NCBI GenBank assembly: GCA_016292515.1
Contig: JAEDIJ010000005.1
Coordinates: 22,918 to 86,917 of the forward strand
Length of the DNA: 64,000 nucleotides
Direction of reading: 5' to 3'
Origin: Victivallaceae bacterium
Lineage (GTDB): Bacteria; Verrucomicrobiota; Lentisphaeria; Victivallales; Victivallaceae
The translations under genes were made by a program, and so were the position numbers. Shown here one piece after another: positions 35,567-44,372 of this stretch. Under the pieces are notes generated by a model. The model saw nothing but the letters and a program-made list of their open reading frames with translations, was not told the origin of the DNA and did not search any database. How positions within the stretch are numbered: position 1 is the first letter of the stretch; every line of letters starts with the position of its first letter.

Positions 35567-36598
35567 ATGATGAAAAAGCTCACACTTTTTACCCGGTATG
35601 CGGCAAACGGCGCGTCGAGCCGTCTGCGGCAATGGCGTTGGCGCGAAAATTTGGCGACGCTCGCCGATCCCGTGGAGGTGACGCCCTTTTTCAGCGAGAA
35701 CGCACTGACGTCGTTTTACGCGACCGGCCGTCATCCGGCAAAGGAAGTCGCCGCGGCGTTTTGCCGCCGTTTCGGCGCGTTGCGGCAAAAAACGCCCTGT
35801 GCCGTCATCGAATACGAGGCACTGCCCGGTTTTCCCGCGTATATGGAGCGCGTTTTTCTGCGCGGGACGCGCTACATCCTCGATTTCGATGACGACGTCT
35901 GGACGAAATATGAAAAAAATCCTTTCCTTCGCGGGAAATTCGACGCGCTGATCCGCCGCGCCGCCGGAGTGACGGTCGCCAATCGCGCGCTACGGCAAAA
36001 AGTTTCCCCGCTCAACCAAGAAGTCCTTTTGTTGCCGACGCCGATCGAAAATTGTCTTTCTCCGCAGGAAAAATATCCCGTTTTCACGCTGGTCTGGATC
36101 GGCTCCGGTACGACGCGGCGACTTTACCTCGAACCCTTTGCCCCCGTATTGCGGCAACTCGCGGAAAAATTGAAGTACGAGTTGCTCGTCATCGCCGACG
36201 CGGAGCCCTCGCTTCCCGGCGTGCCGTACCGCTTTGAGGCGTGGAGCCCGGCAAAAGAATCTCTTGTCGGTCGCGCGCACGTCGGCATCATGCCGCTTGC
36301 CGATGATGCTTTTGCGCGCGGCAAGTCCGCGTATAAATTGATCCAGTACCTCGGAGCGGGGATCCCCTCCGTCGCGTCCCCGATCGGAGAAAATAATTTC
36401 GTTCTCCAAGAGGGCAAAACGGGATTTTTCGCTTCGACGCCCGATATGTGGTGCGAAAAGATCATTCAGCTTGCCACGGACAAAATACTCTGTGAAACTA
36501 TGAGTTCCGCCGCGAGGGAGGATGCCCAAAATTACACGCGCGCCGCGCTTTGGGGAAAATATCGCGATTTTCTCTGCCGCGTGCTGGAAATAAAGTAG
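35567..36598 (+). CDS. GT4-like glycosyltransferase
   Basis: A 343-residue protein with a GT-B type ending: LVWIGSGTTRRLYLEPFAPVL opens the second domain, and HVGIMPLADDAFARGKSAYKL followed by LGAGIPSVASPIGEN is the sugar-nucleotide-binding signature of group 1 glycosyltransferases. The N-terminal YILDFDDDVW segment resembles surface-polysaccharide transferases. Acceptor and donor are unknown. There is no SD; an extended -10 (TGaTATATT) ends 7 bases before the ATG, so it may be leaderless. It converges with the gene at 36608 across 9 bp. Confidence 0.8.
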   Translation: MMKKLTLFTRYAANGASSRLRQWRWRENLATLADPVEVTPFFSENALTSFYATGRHPAKEVAAAFCRRFGALRQKTPCAVIEYEALPGFPAYMERVFLRGTRYILDFDDDVWTKYEKNPFLRGKFDALIRRAAGVTVANRALRQKVSPLNQEVLLLPTPIENCLSPQEKYPVFTLVWIGSGTTRRLYLEPFAPVLRQLAEKLKYELLVIADAEPSLPGVPYRFEAWSPAKESLVGRAHVGIMPLADDAFARGKSAYKLIQYLGAGIPSVASPIGENNFVLQEGKTGFFASTPDMWCEKIIQLATDKILCETMSSAAREDAQNYTRAALWGKYRDFLCRVLEIK

Positions 36599-36607
36599 GA
36601 AACGGCC

Positions 36608-37462
36608 CTACTCATTGAGGAGCAGTTTCCCCTCGTTGATCTGCTCGTTGAGGTATTGTTGAAGCAGTTGCGCTTCGCGAAAAGCGACAAGTTCCATTTT
36701 GAGCGCGTCTTTGATTTTGGCAAGCGGAATGAACCCCGGCGGCGTGCGCTTTTGGAGTTTCAAAATGAAATAGCGTTTGTTGCGCAAAATGACGGGGCTG
36801 ATCTCGTTGATTTTCATCTGCGCCGCGATCTGCCGCAAGGCGGTGAGATCCGCGGCGGAAAGATCTTCCTGCCGCGCTTTGCCGTCGTCGCTCTCCTTGG
36901 CAAGACGCTCGAAATTTTCCCCCTGCATCAATCGGGCGTGATAGGTTTCCGCCGTATCGGCATCGTCGGAAGCGATGACGCCGAAAACAATGTCTTCGGC
37001 GGTGCGGAAACGCCCGATATTCTGACGGTAAAAGTCTTCGATCTCGTCGTCGCCGACCGAAAAGGCGGCGTTGCCGTAATAGGAGACCAAAAAGAGGTGA
37101 AGCACCGCTTTGCGGATGAAATCGGGATCGTCGATCTGCTTTTTCAATTCGCTTGCGGTCACGTCGTCGAGTTGCGCTTCGGCGATGTAGCGGAGCGCGG
37201 CGGCGCGTCCGTCGCGGTATTCCGGCATCCGGGCGATGTCGTCGAGGATGATGCCGCAGCAGAATTCTTCAAGGATCTTGCGGAGCGCGGCGCGCCGTCC
37301 GGTGAGGTCGCCGACCGCGAGGTCGCCGATCGTTTTCAACTGCTCTTCGACGGCGGAGCGGGGGATCGGCTGACCGCGGAATTCCGCGATCGGGTCGGGA
37401 AAGGTTGCCGCCGAAAGCGGCAGCAAAGTTATCAGGAGCGCAAAAAGGAAAAAATTTTTCAT
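36608..37462 (-). CDS. Exported SurA/PrsA-like protein with degenerate PPIase domain
   Basis: A 284-residue protein with a signal peptide (KNFFLFALLITLLPLSAA). It has a helical SurA-N-like region and a C-terminal region resembling a rotamase domain (DIVFGVIASDDADTAETYHA, then QMKINEISPVILRNKRYFILKLQKR). The parvulin motifs GGDLG and FGYHI are lost, so it is probably a chaperone without isomerase activity. Its start overlaps the stop of the upstream lipoprotein gene by 4 bp (ATGA). Confidence 0.75.
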   Translation of the reverse strand: MKNFFLFALLITLLPLSAATFPDPIAEFRGQPIPRSAVEEQLKTIGDLAVGDLTGRRAALRKILEEFCCGIILDDIARMPEYRDGRAAALRYIAEAQLDDVTASELKKQIDDPDFIRKAVLHLFLVSYYGNAAFSVGDDEIEDFYRQNIGRFRTAEDIVFGVIASDDADTAETYHARLMQGENFERLAKESDDGKARQEDLSAADLTALRQIAAQMKINEISPVILRNKRYFILKLQKRTPPGFIPLAKIKDALKMELVAFREAQLLQQYLNEQINEGKLLLNE

Positions 37463-38052
37463 TTTGCCGGCGCCGGAGCGGCTTTGGGAAGATTTTTTTC
37501 TTCCTGCTGAATGAGCCGTTTTTCCGCTTCGCGGCGTTGCGCGATGCGCTTTTCATAGTCGGCAAAGTATTTTTCCAGGGCTTTCGTCGAGTTGGTGGAA
37601 AGCCCCGCCCGCGTCGCCGTCAATGCCGAACTCATCGCTTCCGAGGTGTCGGCGTGCTCCATGGCAAGGAGCAGACTTTTCGCGTGGCGCAACTGATTGA
37701 CCTGGGCGTAAAGTTGCGGAAGCGTGTTGTTTTCGGGATATTTTCTGCGGCATTCGCGCAGAATTTCCAACGCGCCGTTGATGTCGCCCGCGTTGATTTT
37801 CTGCTGTGCCGTCGCGACCGTCTGATTGCATTCCTGGACTTCGATGATCTGGGTGATGAAAGTGTTGCTCGGATCCATCGCGAGAAGTTTGCGGCCCTGC
37901 GCCATCGCCGAATTGGCATCATTGCTTTTCAGACTGTGAAAAAAGCGCAGGACAAGGTCGTTGCGGCTCCGCGGCAACTCCGGATGCTTTTTGCATCCCG
38001 CCGCCGCGAAGATCAATCCCGATGCGATGACAAGCAGACAACTCTTTTTCAT
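37459..38052 (-). CDS. TPR-like lipoprotein
   Basis: A 197-residue protein with lipobox IFAAAGC. Helical repeats in residues 35-130 (AMAQGRKLLAMDP, then INGALEILRECRRKYPENN) look like TPR units. The C-terminus is a charged helix ending Pro/Ala-rich. I infer a role with the SurA-like partner encoded directly downstream, for example as a membrane anchor or scaffold. The promoter has a perfect extended -10. Confidence 0.75.
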   Translation of the reverse strand: MKKSCLLVIASGLIFAAAGCKKHPELPRSRNDLVLRFFHSLKSNDANSAMAQGRKLLAMDPSNTFITQIIEVQECNQTVATAQQKINAGDINGALEILRECRRKYPENNTLPQLYAQVNQLRHAKSLLLAMEHADTSEAMSSALTATRAGLSTNSTKALEKYFADYEKRIAQRREAEKRLIQQEEKNLPKAAPAPAK

Positions 38053-38072
38053 TTCGATCCTTTTTGCAATCT

Positions 38073-38081
38073 ATTATAACA
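38073..38081 (-). promoter_or_regulatory. Extended -10 of the lipoprotein gene
   Basis: Leftward TGtTATAAT, a perfect extended -10 about 20 bp before the ATG. No -35 was seen at the right distance. Confidence 0.55.
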
Positions 38082-38195
38082 TATCATAGATCGGGCGGCT
38101 TTTCAATTTTTCACAGCCAAAAAATCCCCTATGCCGTCGAAGTTGGCAAAAATTTTTTGTCGGAAACTTGAAAAAATGAGATTTCACGTTATGTT

Positions 38196-38237
38196 AAATG
38201 AAGAAAAAGTGGTAACATTACCAGAAATTCTTCATTT
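38196..38237. repeat. Palindrome upstream of the DUF4143 ATPase
   Basis: AAATGAAGAA ... GGTAA-CA-TTACC ... TTCTTCATTT, 42 bp, ending 12 bp before the ATPase start. Its right half is nearly identical to the right half of the palindrome at 39509-39548. Confidence 0.85.
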
Positions 38238-38249
38238 GATTGAGGTATT

Positions 38250-39503
38250 ATGAATATCGAACGCCCCGTTTATCTCCAAAAATTGAAAGACCGTATGCAT
38301 GACGGGATGATCAAAATCATCACCGGATTGCGCCGAAGCGGAAAATCGTATCTGCTTTTTGAACTTTTCCGGCGGTATCTTTTGGATTCCGGCATCCGGT
38401 CCGACCATATCATCGGTTTGGAATTGGATATGCACAGCAACAGAAAATACCGCGATCCCGACATTCTGCTTGCCTATCTTTCTGAAAAAATGAATACGGA
38501 CGGGATGTACTACATTCTCCTCGATGAAGTACAAATGCTGAAAGATTTCGCATCTGTCCTGAATGAATTGCTTCATTATCGCAACGCGGACGTGTACGTG
38601 ACCGGAAGCAATTCAAAATTTCTTTCCTCCGATGTGGTGACGGAATTCCGGGGACGCGGAAACGAGATCCGGATTCTGCCGCTCTCATTTTCCGAATACT
38701 TTTCCGCATTTCAGGGAAACCGTGACGAGGCTTGGCAGGAGTATCTGACCTATGGCGGACTTCCCCATATTCTCGCCATGAAAAACGATGAGCAGAAAAT
38801 CGAGTATCTCCGGAATCTGTTTGAGATGACGTATATCAAGGATATCCAGGAGCGCAACAAAATCCGGCATCCCGCGGAAATGGAAGAACTTTTGGATATC
38901 CTCGCATCCGCCACCGGTTCTTTCACCAATCCGCTGAAACTTGCCAATACCTTTTGCTCCAAACGCGGCATTCCTTTTTCGGAAAGTACGATCGCGCGCT
39001 ATTGCAAATATCTGGAAAATTCTTTTTTGGTCAACAAATCGCTCCGCTATGATATCAAGGGAAAAAATTACATCAATACCCCATTCAAATACTATTTTGA
39101 AGACGTCGGTCTGCGTAACGCCCGCTTGAATTTCCGCCAACAGGAGGAAAATCACATTATGGAAAACATCATCTACAATGAATTGCGGTATCGCGGATTT
39201 TTCGTCGATGTCGGAGTGGTGGATATTCGGGAAAAGCAATCTGACGGAAAAATGGCGCACAAACAGCTTGAAGTGGATTTTGTCGCGAATTCCGGCAGCA
39301 AACGCTATTATATCCAGTCGGCTTTTGCCTTGAATTCTCCGGAAAAGGAGATGCAGGAAAAGCGTCCGTTGTTGCGATTCAATGATTCATTCAAAAAAAT
39401 CATTCTTGTCCGGGAGAGCATCAAGCCCCGCCGGGATGAAAGCGGGATCGTCACAATGGGAATATTGGATTTTCTGCTGTCGCCGGAGAGCCTTGAAATA
39501 TAG
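38250..39503 (+). CDS. AAA-type ATPase with DUF4143 domain
   Basis: A 417-residue protein. Residues about 15-150 are an AAA_14 P-loop domain (ITGLRRSGKSYLL, YYILLDEVQMLKDF, VYVTGSNSKFLSS). Residues about 180-400 form the DUF4143 part with a PD-(D/E)XK-like stretch LEVDFVANSGSKRYYIQSAF. This family is often multi-copy and of unknown function. The gene is clearly AT-richer than its neighbours and is closely flanked by two related palindromes (ending 12 bp before the start, beginning 6 bp after the stop), which suggests transfer as a unit. The start is preceded by GAGG. Confidence 0.88.
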   Translation: MNIERPVYLQKLKDRMHDGMIKIITGLRRSGKSYLLFELFRRYLLDSGIRSDHIIGLELDMHSNRKYRDPDILLAYLSEKMNTDGMYYILLDEVQMLKDFASVLNELLHYRNADVYVTGSNSKFLSSDVVTEFRGRGNEIRILPLSFSEYFSAFQGNRDEAWQEYLTYGGLPHILAMKNDEQKIEYLRNLFEMTYIKDIQERNKIRHPAEMEELLDILASATGSFTNPLKLANTFCSKRGIPFSESTIARYCKYLENSFLVNKSLRYDIKGKNYINTPFKYYFEDVGLRNARLNFRQQEENHIMENIIYNELRYRGFFVDVGVVDIREKQSDGKMAHKQLEVDFVANSGSKRYYIQSAFALNSPEKEMQEKRPLLRFNDSFKKIILVRESIKPRRDESGIVTMGILDFLLSPESLEI

Positions 39504-39508
39504 CTTTG

Positions 39509-39548
39509 AATGAAGAATTTTCGGTAAAGTTACCGGAAATTCTTCATT
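39509..39548. repeat. Palindrome downstream of the DUF4143 ATPase
   Basis: AATGAAGAATTTTCGGTAA, two-base centre, TTACCGGAAATTCTTCATT: 18 of 19 positions pair. It begins 6 bp after the stop codon and may terminate both this gene and the convergent prepilin cassette. Confidence 0.88.
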
Positions 39549-39570
39549 TGCCCTGCGGCGGCGATGGGAT

Positions 39571-42500
39571 CTACTCGATGTTTTCGATGTCGCGGATGAT
39601 GACTTTGCCCGTCATCGGATTGCGTTCGTAGGTCACCAGGATCTTCGCCTCGCCGGTGATGACGTCGTAGTGGACGTTATCCTTGGCGTTGGATTTCTTG
39701 TCCAGATCGAACTTGCCGATGGACGCCGATCCCGTCTGATCCGGGTGATCCGACGAAACGGCGGTGCCGTCGCCGACGTCCCTGATCGTCTGGGCGATGA
39801 TCACCGCATAAAAGACGGTGGGCGGCTCCACTTGGGAACTCTGATCGGAACCGGTGCCGGTTTCCGACGGAGATTTTTCCGAATTCACCGTGACCAGATT
39901 GAACGTACGGCCGATCAGTCTTTCCTGCGAAGCGTCGTCCGTTTCCGAATTGGTGAAAAGATCCCGGATGCTGGAAATCGCCAGAAGCTGGGAGCGGCGG
40001 TCGATGTTTTTCGCCTCGCCATCCGAAAGATTTTCCAGCGCGTTGGCGAGGTCGATCGTATATTCTTTGTTGATGCCGGCATAGGTGTTGCCCGCGCTGT
40101 TTCGGACAAAATCCACCGCCTTTTCGTCGGGAACGTTGCGGAAAAGCGCCTCCAGGAGTTTTTTGTCGTTGCCAAGCCACTCGTTGCTCATAAATTCCAC
40201 GTTTTCGCCCTGATAGCGGATCGTGTAGGGATCATCGAGGGTACTGCCGAAGTACTGCCGGAGATTGATCTTGCCGTAAGAGTGACTGCATCCCGTCATT
40301 TTGATCCAGTCGAGGATCCCCGCGTCGCCTTTCTGGTAAGAGGTCCCGCTGTTGGAATTCCAAGCATCCATATTGTCAAACACTTCTTCGGCGTTTTTCA
40401 GATTGATCGTCTGGAATTGTGCGCCGCGGTGGATGAAACCGAGTTCCCACGGGCTTTTCATCGGTGCGTTGCGGATCACCGCCGTCGAGATCATGCTCTC
40501 CGCGGAACTCCAACCGGGATCCGTCACCGTTTCCTCGTCGCGCGAGTTGTCGCCGCTTTTTTTGGGCGATGCGTCGCGGTTGACGTTGCCGGGGAGCGCG
40601 CGCAGTTGATCGATCAACGCCGCCGTCGTCGTCGCGGAAATTTCCGCGGTTCCGCCGCTGATCGTCGCGCCGGATTCCGTGATGTCGGCATTCGTCGAAT
40701 CGCTTTTTTTCAGGAAAACGAACTTCGGATCCAAAGACCAGTCCGTTGCGTTGTCGGAGGCATTGTAGACGACATTCAGATTCTGCCGGGGGTCTTTCGC
40801 TTCGATGCCGCCGACCAGGAATTGGAAAGTATCCGTCGAGCCCGGAGTCAACTCCAACTGATATTTGTTGTCAGTTGTGATCGTGATCTCGGCGGGGTTG
40901 CTTTTGCGCGGATCGAAATCGGTGTAGTCCACGTTGACGCTCTCCCCGTCCTGCTGACTGGAGAGGATCATATTTTTGGGGAGCAATTTGAAAGATTTGA
41001 TGGTCGGCTGAACCTTTTCCACCGTGATGCCGGTGATCTCGATCCGGTATTCCTGACCGTTGTACTTTGTTTTCAACTCCTCGGTATCGACGCTTTTTTT
41101 GAGGATCTCCTTGATCTCGTCACTGCCGAAATCCCAAGAGGGCGCGGGCGTTGACATTTTGAAAACGTCGCTCTCCTTGACCGTACCGATCTTGTACGCC
41201 GATCCCTCGGAAAAATCGGTGATGGTCACTTCGGAAGCGTCCCAGCGGATCTCTTTTTTGGCAAACGACTCGCTCATATCGCTTGCCGTGATCTCCTTGC
41301 TTTTGGTTTCTCCGGACTCGGCTCTTGTCCAGACGCCGTCCTTGTTTACCATAATGTTGTACTGGAAGGTGATTTTCGGCTCCAACACCATTTCGGCGGT
41401 GCCGGAATCGATGCCGCCGGTCAACTGATAACCGCTGGCAGAGAGGTTCCCCGATGCGTCGTCGTTGCCGTAGATGTCGATCAATTCGGCACCCCAGACG
41501 ATGTCCGCCGCGGAGAGCGAGACGGTGTTGGCGTCCAGCGAGAAACCGCCGACGACGCCGTAAAAGATCTCGTTGATGTAAAGCGTCTTTTCATTGCCGG
41601 TGTAGGAGGGCGCGTTGCTGGTACTCCAACTCGCATTTGCCACATCCGAGGTCGGGATGGAGTCCTTGTCGCAGTAGTCGTTGAAATTGGCGGCGATCTG
41701 ATGGCGCAAACCCGACAGATCGCTGAAACTTCCGGCGTCGTCGCCGATCACCCGCAAAAACGGCAATCCGCCGCGATCCTCCGTCGTCTGTTTTCCCCCG
41801 TTTGCTCCATCGCCGTTGTCGTAGAGGACTTTGCCGATGTAGCCGTTGGATTTCGGCAAATCTGCGCGGGCGGTGAGCGTTTTTTCGATGAAATCCGTTG
41901 CGTTGTCCGGCGTTTTATCGAGTCCGAAACGGATCAGCCAGGGGTCTTGGTTTGCCTCGATTTTCCACTCCGTCAAATTGAAACGGCGGAACTCGCCGGG
42001 GGCGACTTCGCGAAAATTCGGCGTCGTGCCCTCGACGAAATTGGCTTCCAGCCAAGCGCGCTCTTTATAATCGTTTTTGGAAGAGGCAAACGCTTGGGAA
42101 GCGTAGAGATCCATAAAATAGGCGGAAACTTCCGACACATTGTTGAAAGTCATGAATCCGATCTTGTCGTTTTCGGAAAAGGTAAGTTCGCCGATCTCCT
42201 GCCCGAAACGCGCTTTTTGCGGGGTGAAACTGTATTCCTCGCTTTCGGCGATCTCCGTAAATTTCGTCTGATTCTGAACTCCGCCGAGCAGCATCTGGTA
42301 GAGATTGATGCGGTTCAAGGTCAGTTTCGGCAGCACCTGATAGGCGTAACGGCCGATGATGTTGCCGTCGTTGTCGTGGACATAAGCCCATTGCGCCAGA
42401 CTGTGAGCCCCGTGATAGGGAGCGCGCACCCCGACATCCAGCCGGGAATAATCGGTCAACCCGGCATCGGAAGTGCTGGAAATGCGCTGATAGCCCCGCA

Positions 42501-42825
42501 GAAGTTCGCAATAGACGCCCTCGGCGTCGTCCGAACTTTGCACCCGGGAAAAAACGGCGCTGAAATCGTGCGGCGGATAATCATTGTTGATATTGGCTTC
42601 GTACATCATCACCGCGCCGGCGACCAGATTGGCGGTCGAGCGCGCCAGAAGCCGCGCCTCGTTGCCGTTGCTGCGGTTTTCCGCGATCCGGCGCGAAAAA
42701 AGGGAACTGCCCATAAAGGCGATGCCGAGCAGCATCAAGGCGGAAAGGATGCCGAGGGCGAAAAGCAGTGCGACGCCCCGGTCGGAAAGATGTTTTTTCT
42801 GAAAAGAGAATTTTGCCGTCATCAT
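39571..42825 (-). CDS. Large prepilin-like membrane protein (Verru_Chthon cassette protein A-like, GspK-like N-terminus)
   Basis: A 1084-residue protein with one N-terminal membrane segment (RGVALLFALGILSALMLLG) preceded by Lys/Arg/Asp, as in GspK/PilX-type minor pilins. The rest is a large extracytoplasmic region rich in Asp, Asn and Ser. It is the largest and last gene of a four-gene set. Its size and position after three small pseudopilins match the four-gene Verru_Chthon cassettes of verrucomicrobia and relatives, whose function is unproven. It overlaps the upstream stop by one base (TAATG). Confidence 0.78.
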   Translation of the reverse strand: MMTAKFSFQKKHLSDRGVALLFALGILSALMLLGIAFMGSSLFSRRIAENRSNGNEARLLARSTANLVAGAVMMYEANINNDYPPHDFSAVFSRVQSSDDAEGVYCELLRGYQRISSTSDAGLTDYSRLDVGVRAPYHGAHSLAQWAYVHDNDGNIIGRYAYQVLPKLTLNRINLYQMLLGGVQNQTKFTEIAESEEYSFTPQKARFGQEIGELTFSENDKIGFMTFNNVSEVSAYFMDLYASQAFASSKNDYKERAWLEANFVEGTTPNFREVAPGEFRRFNLTEWKIEANQDPWLIRFGLDKTPDNATDFIEKTLTARADLPKSNGYIGKVLYDNGDGANGGKQTTEDRGGLPFLRVIGDDAGSFSDLSGLRHQIAANFNDYCDKDSIPTSDVANASWSTSNAPSYTGNEKTLYINEIFYGVVGGFSLDANTVSLSAADIVWGAELIDIYGNDDASGNLSASGYQLTGGIDSGTAEMVLEPKITFQYNIMVNKDGVWTRAESGETKSKEITASDMSESFAKKEIRWDASEVTITDFSEGSAYKIGTVKESDVFKMSTPAPSWDFGSDEIKEILKKSVDTEELKTKYNGQEYRIEITGITVEKVQPTIKSFKLLPKNMILSSQQDGESVNVDYTDFDPRKSNPAEITITTDNKYQLELTPGSTDTFQFLVGGIEAKDPRQNLNVVYNASDNATDWSLDPKFVFLKKSDSTNADITESGATISGGTAEISATTTAALIDQLRALPGNVNRDASPKKSGDNSRDEETVTDPGWSSAESMISTAVIRNAPMKSPWELGFIHRGAQFQTINLKNAEEVFDNMDAWNSNSGTSYQKGDAGILDWIKMTGCSHSYGKINLRQYFGSTLDDPYTIRYQGENVEFMSNEWLGNDKKLLEALFRNVPDEKAVDFVRNSAGNTYAGINKEYTIDLANALENLSDGEAKNIDRRSQLLAISSIRDLFTNSETDDASQERLIGRTFNLVTVNSEKSPSETGTGSDQSSQVEPPTVFYAVIIAQTIRDVGDGTAVSSDHPDQTGSASIGKFDLDKKSNAKDNVHYDVITGEAKILVTYERNPMTGKVIIRDIENIE

Positions 42826-43703
42826 TAGAAGTCTCCGCTCATATCATAAGTGCGATGCGTGCCGTCCAGCCAGACGATCCGGCGGAAAGTCCGCGAAAAC
42901 TGATTTCGCAAACTGGCGCGCTGATCGGCGTCGTCGCTGTTGATGAAATTCTCGTAATGGTTGCGGTCCATCAGTGTCAATTCGATCTCGATCGCTTCGG
43001 GACGCGAAGCGTTGGCGGCGTTCAAGGTGTCGCTGCTTTCGTCGCCGTCTTTGATTTTCTGACTGGAAGTGTATGCGCGCACCTGAAAATCCACGACGTT
43101 GGTCGCGATGCGCGACACTTTGTAAGAGCTGTTTGAAACAATGTTGCTGAAAGAAGTATCGGTTTTATCGTCAAGCAAAGTCGTCACACCTGCCGCGCCT
43201 TGGGTGTTATTCGGGAAATATTCCGCAAACGTCGTGCCGTCGGCACTGGTTTTCGCGCTGACGACCAAAACATAGTGATCTTTGTCCGGATCGTCGCTGT
43301 ATGAACCCCCATTCAGATGGACGACCTGGATCCCGACGAAACAGGCGGGGACGTCGGGAGAATTGCTGACCAGTGCCGGAGAATCGCTTTTGGTCACAAA
43401 ATAGAGCCGACTGCTTTTTTCGCCGTCGGGATCGGGTTTTTCGCCGTCGTTTTTCAACTCGAAGTAATCGGAACCGACCCGGGCGTTGTCAAGTTGCGGA
43501 TTGACCGTCGCCGACATCAGCAAGTTGGAAATGAAATCAAGTGCCATACGCCCTTCCTCCGTTATTTCGCTTTTTTGGGTGTTGGAGACCCAAAGTTTCT
43601 GCGACGCGGAAAAAAGCCGTACCACCATCATGCTCAACAGCGCGAAAACCGCCATTGAAACGATCAATTCGACCAGGGTAAAGGAGTGTTTTTTCAATTT
43701 CAT
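42825..43703 (-). CDS. Prepilin-like protein (cassette protein C-like, PulJ/GspJ type)
   Basis: A 292-residue protein beginning KLKKHSFTLVELIVSMAVFA: the type IV pilin-like N-terminal helix with the conserved Glu at mature position 5 but Ser rather than Gly at -1. The long C-terminal domain and the helix motif TEEGRMALDFISNLL resemble PulJ/GspJ minor pseudopilins. It lies between the PulI-like and GspK-like genes, with GGAG before the ATG. Confidence 0.8.
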   Translation of the reverse strand: MKLKKHSFTLVELIVSMAVFALLSMMVVRLFSASQKLWVSNTQKSEITEEGRMALDFISNLLMSATVNPQLDNARVGSDYFELKNDGEKPDPDGEKSSRLYFVTKSDSPALVSNSPDVPACFVGIQVVHLNGGSYSDDPDKDHYVLVVSAKTSADGTTFAEYFPNNTQGAAGVTTLLDDKTDTSFSNIVSNSSYKVSRIATNVVDFQVRAYTSSQKIKDGDESSDTLNAANASRPEAIEIELTLMDRNHYENFINSDDADQRASLRNQFSRTFRRIVWLDGTHRTYDMSGDF

Positions 43704-43715
43704 TTTGCCGCTCCG

Positions 43716-44372
43716 TCACTCGTGCGGGGTAAAAGTATTGCTCAAAAAGACCATCCGGAAAGTGCGTTTCGTCCTGCCGTCGTAGGGCGCGCCCGCCGGA
43801 TAACTCAACTCCACGTTGAGGACTTTGACCACGTCGGAAACATTTTTCCCCCCCGCAGAGCCGAAGGAATCACCCTTGGCGAGAAGTTTGAAACTGTTGC
43901 CGTCAACGCTGAATCCGGCGCCTCCCGACTGGGCGAGCGGCAACGCGATGACTTCACTGCCGGAGGAGTCCGTGCCGGACATCCCTTTTTCCGCATCCAG
44001 AATACGGATCACGCAGCTGAAATCCTCGATGTAGTCGCTCCCTCCGGCTTGCTTGATCGATTTGTGGTAGATGTAAGTGCCGTCGGATTTTTCCTCGATG
44101 CGGACGGCGGAATTCAACGCGTCATGGGTTTTGCTGTCCGCGCCTGCGGTCTTGATCTCCGCAAGATCGTTCTTGCTTGCGTCGTTGACCAGCGTTTGCA
44201 GATAGACAAAAGCGTACTCCGCCGCTTCGACCAGATTGTTGGCGTTTTCCGCTTCGCGCGTCGCTTTGAGCCCCGCGGGGAAAAGCGTCAGCACCGTCGA
44301 TAAACCCAGCGAGATCACGAGGAGCGCGAGCGCGACCTCGACCATGTTGAAGAAATGTTTTTTATTACTCAT
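43716..44372 (-). CDS. Prepilin-like protein (cassette protein B-like, PulI/GspI type)
   Basis: A 218-residue protein with NKKHFFNMVEVALALLVISL at the N-terminus, a pseudopilin-type hydrophobic helix with Glu after MV and His before the first Phe. Start 44372 overlaps the upstream gene by 8 bp. It resembles GspI/PilV-like minor pseudopilins and takes the second place in the cassette. Confidence 0.78.
   Translation of the reverse strand: MSNKKHFFNMVEVALALLVISLGLSTVLTLFPAGLKATREAENANNLVEAAEYAFVYLQTLVNDASKNDLAEIKTAGADSKTHDALNSAVRIEEKSDGTYIYHKSIKQAGGSDYIEDFSCVIRILDAEKGMSGTDSSGSEVIALPLAQSGGAGFSVDGNSFKLLAKGDSFGSAGGKNVSDVVKVLNVELSYPAGAPYDGRTKRTFRMVFLSNTFTPHE

Noticed and set aside
38090-39570. Classical insertion sequence around the DUF4143 gene
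   Set aside because: No transposase, no target duplication and no DDE or Y-recombinase motif; the palindromes are reported instead as a separate observation.
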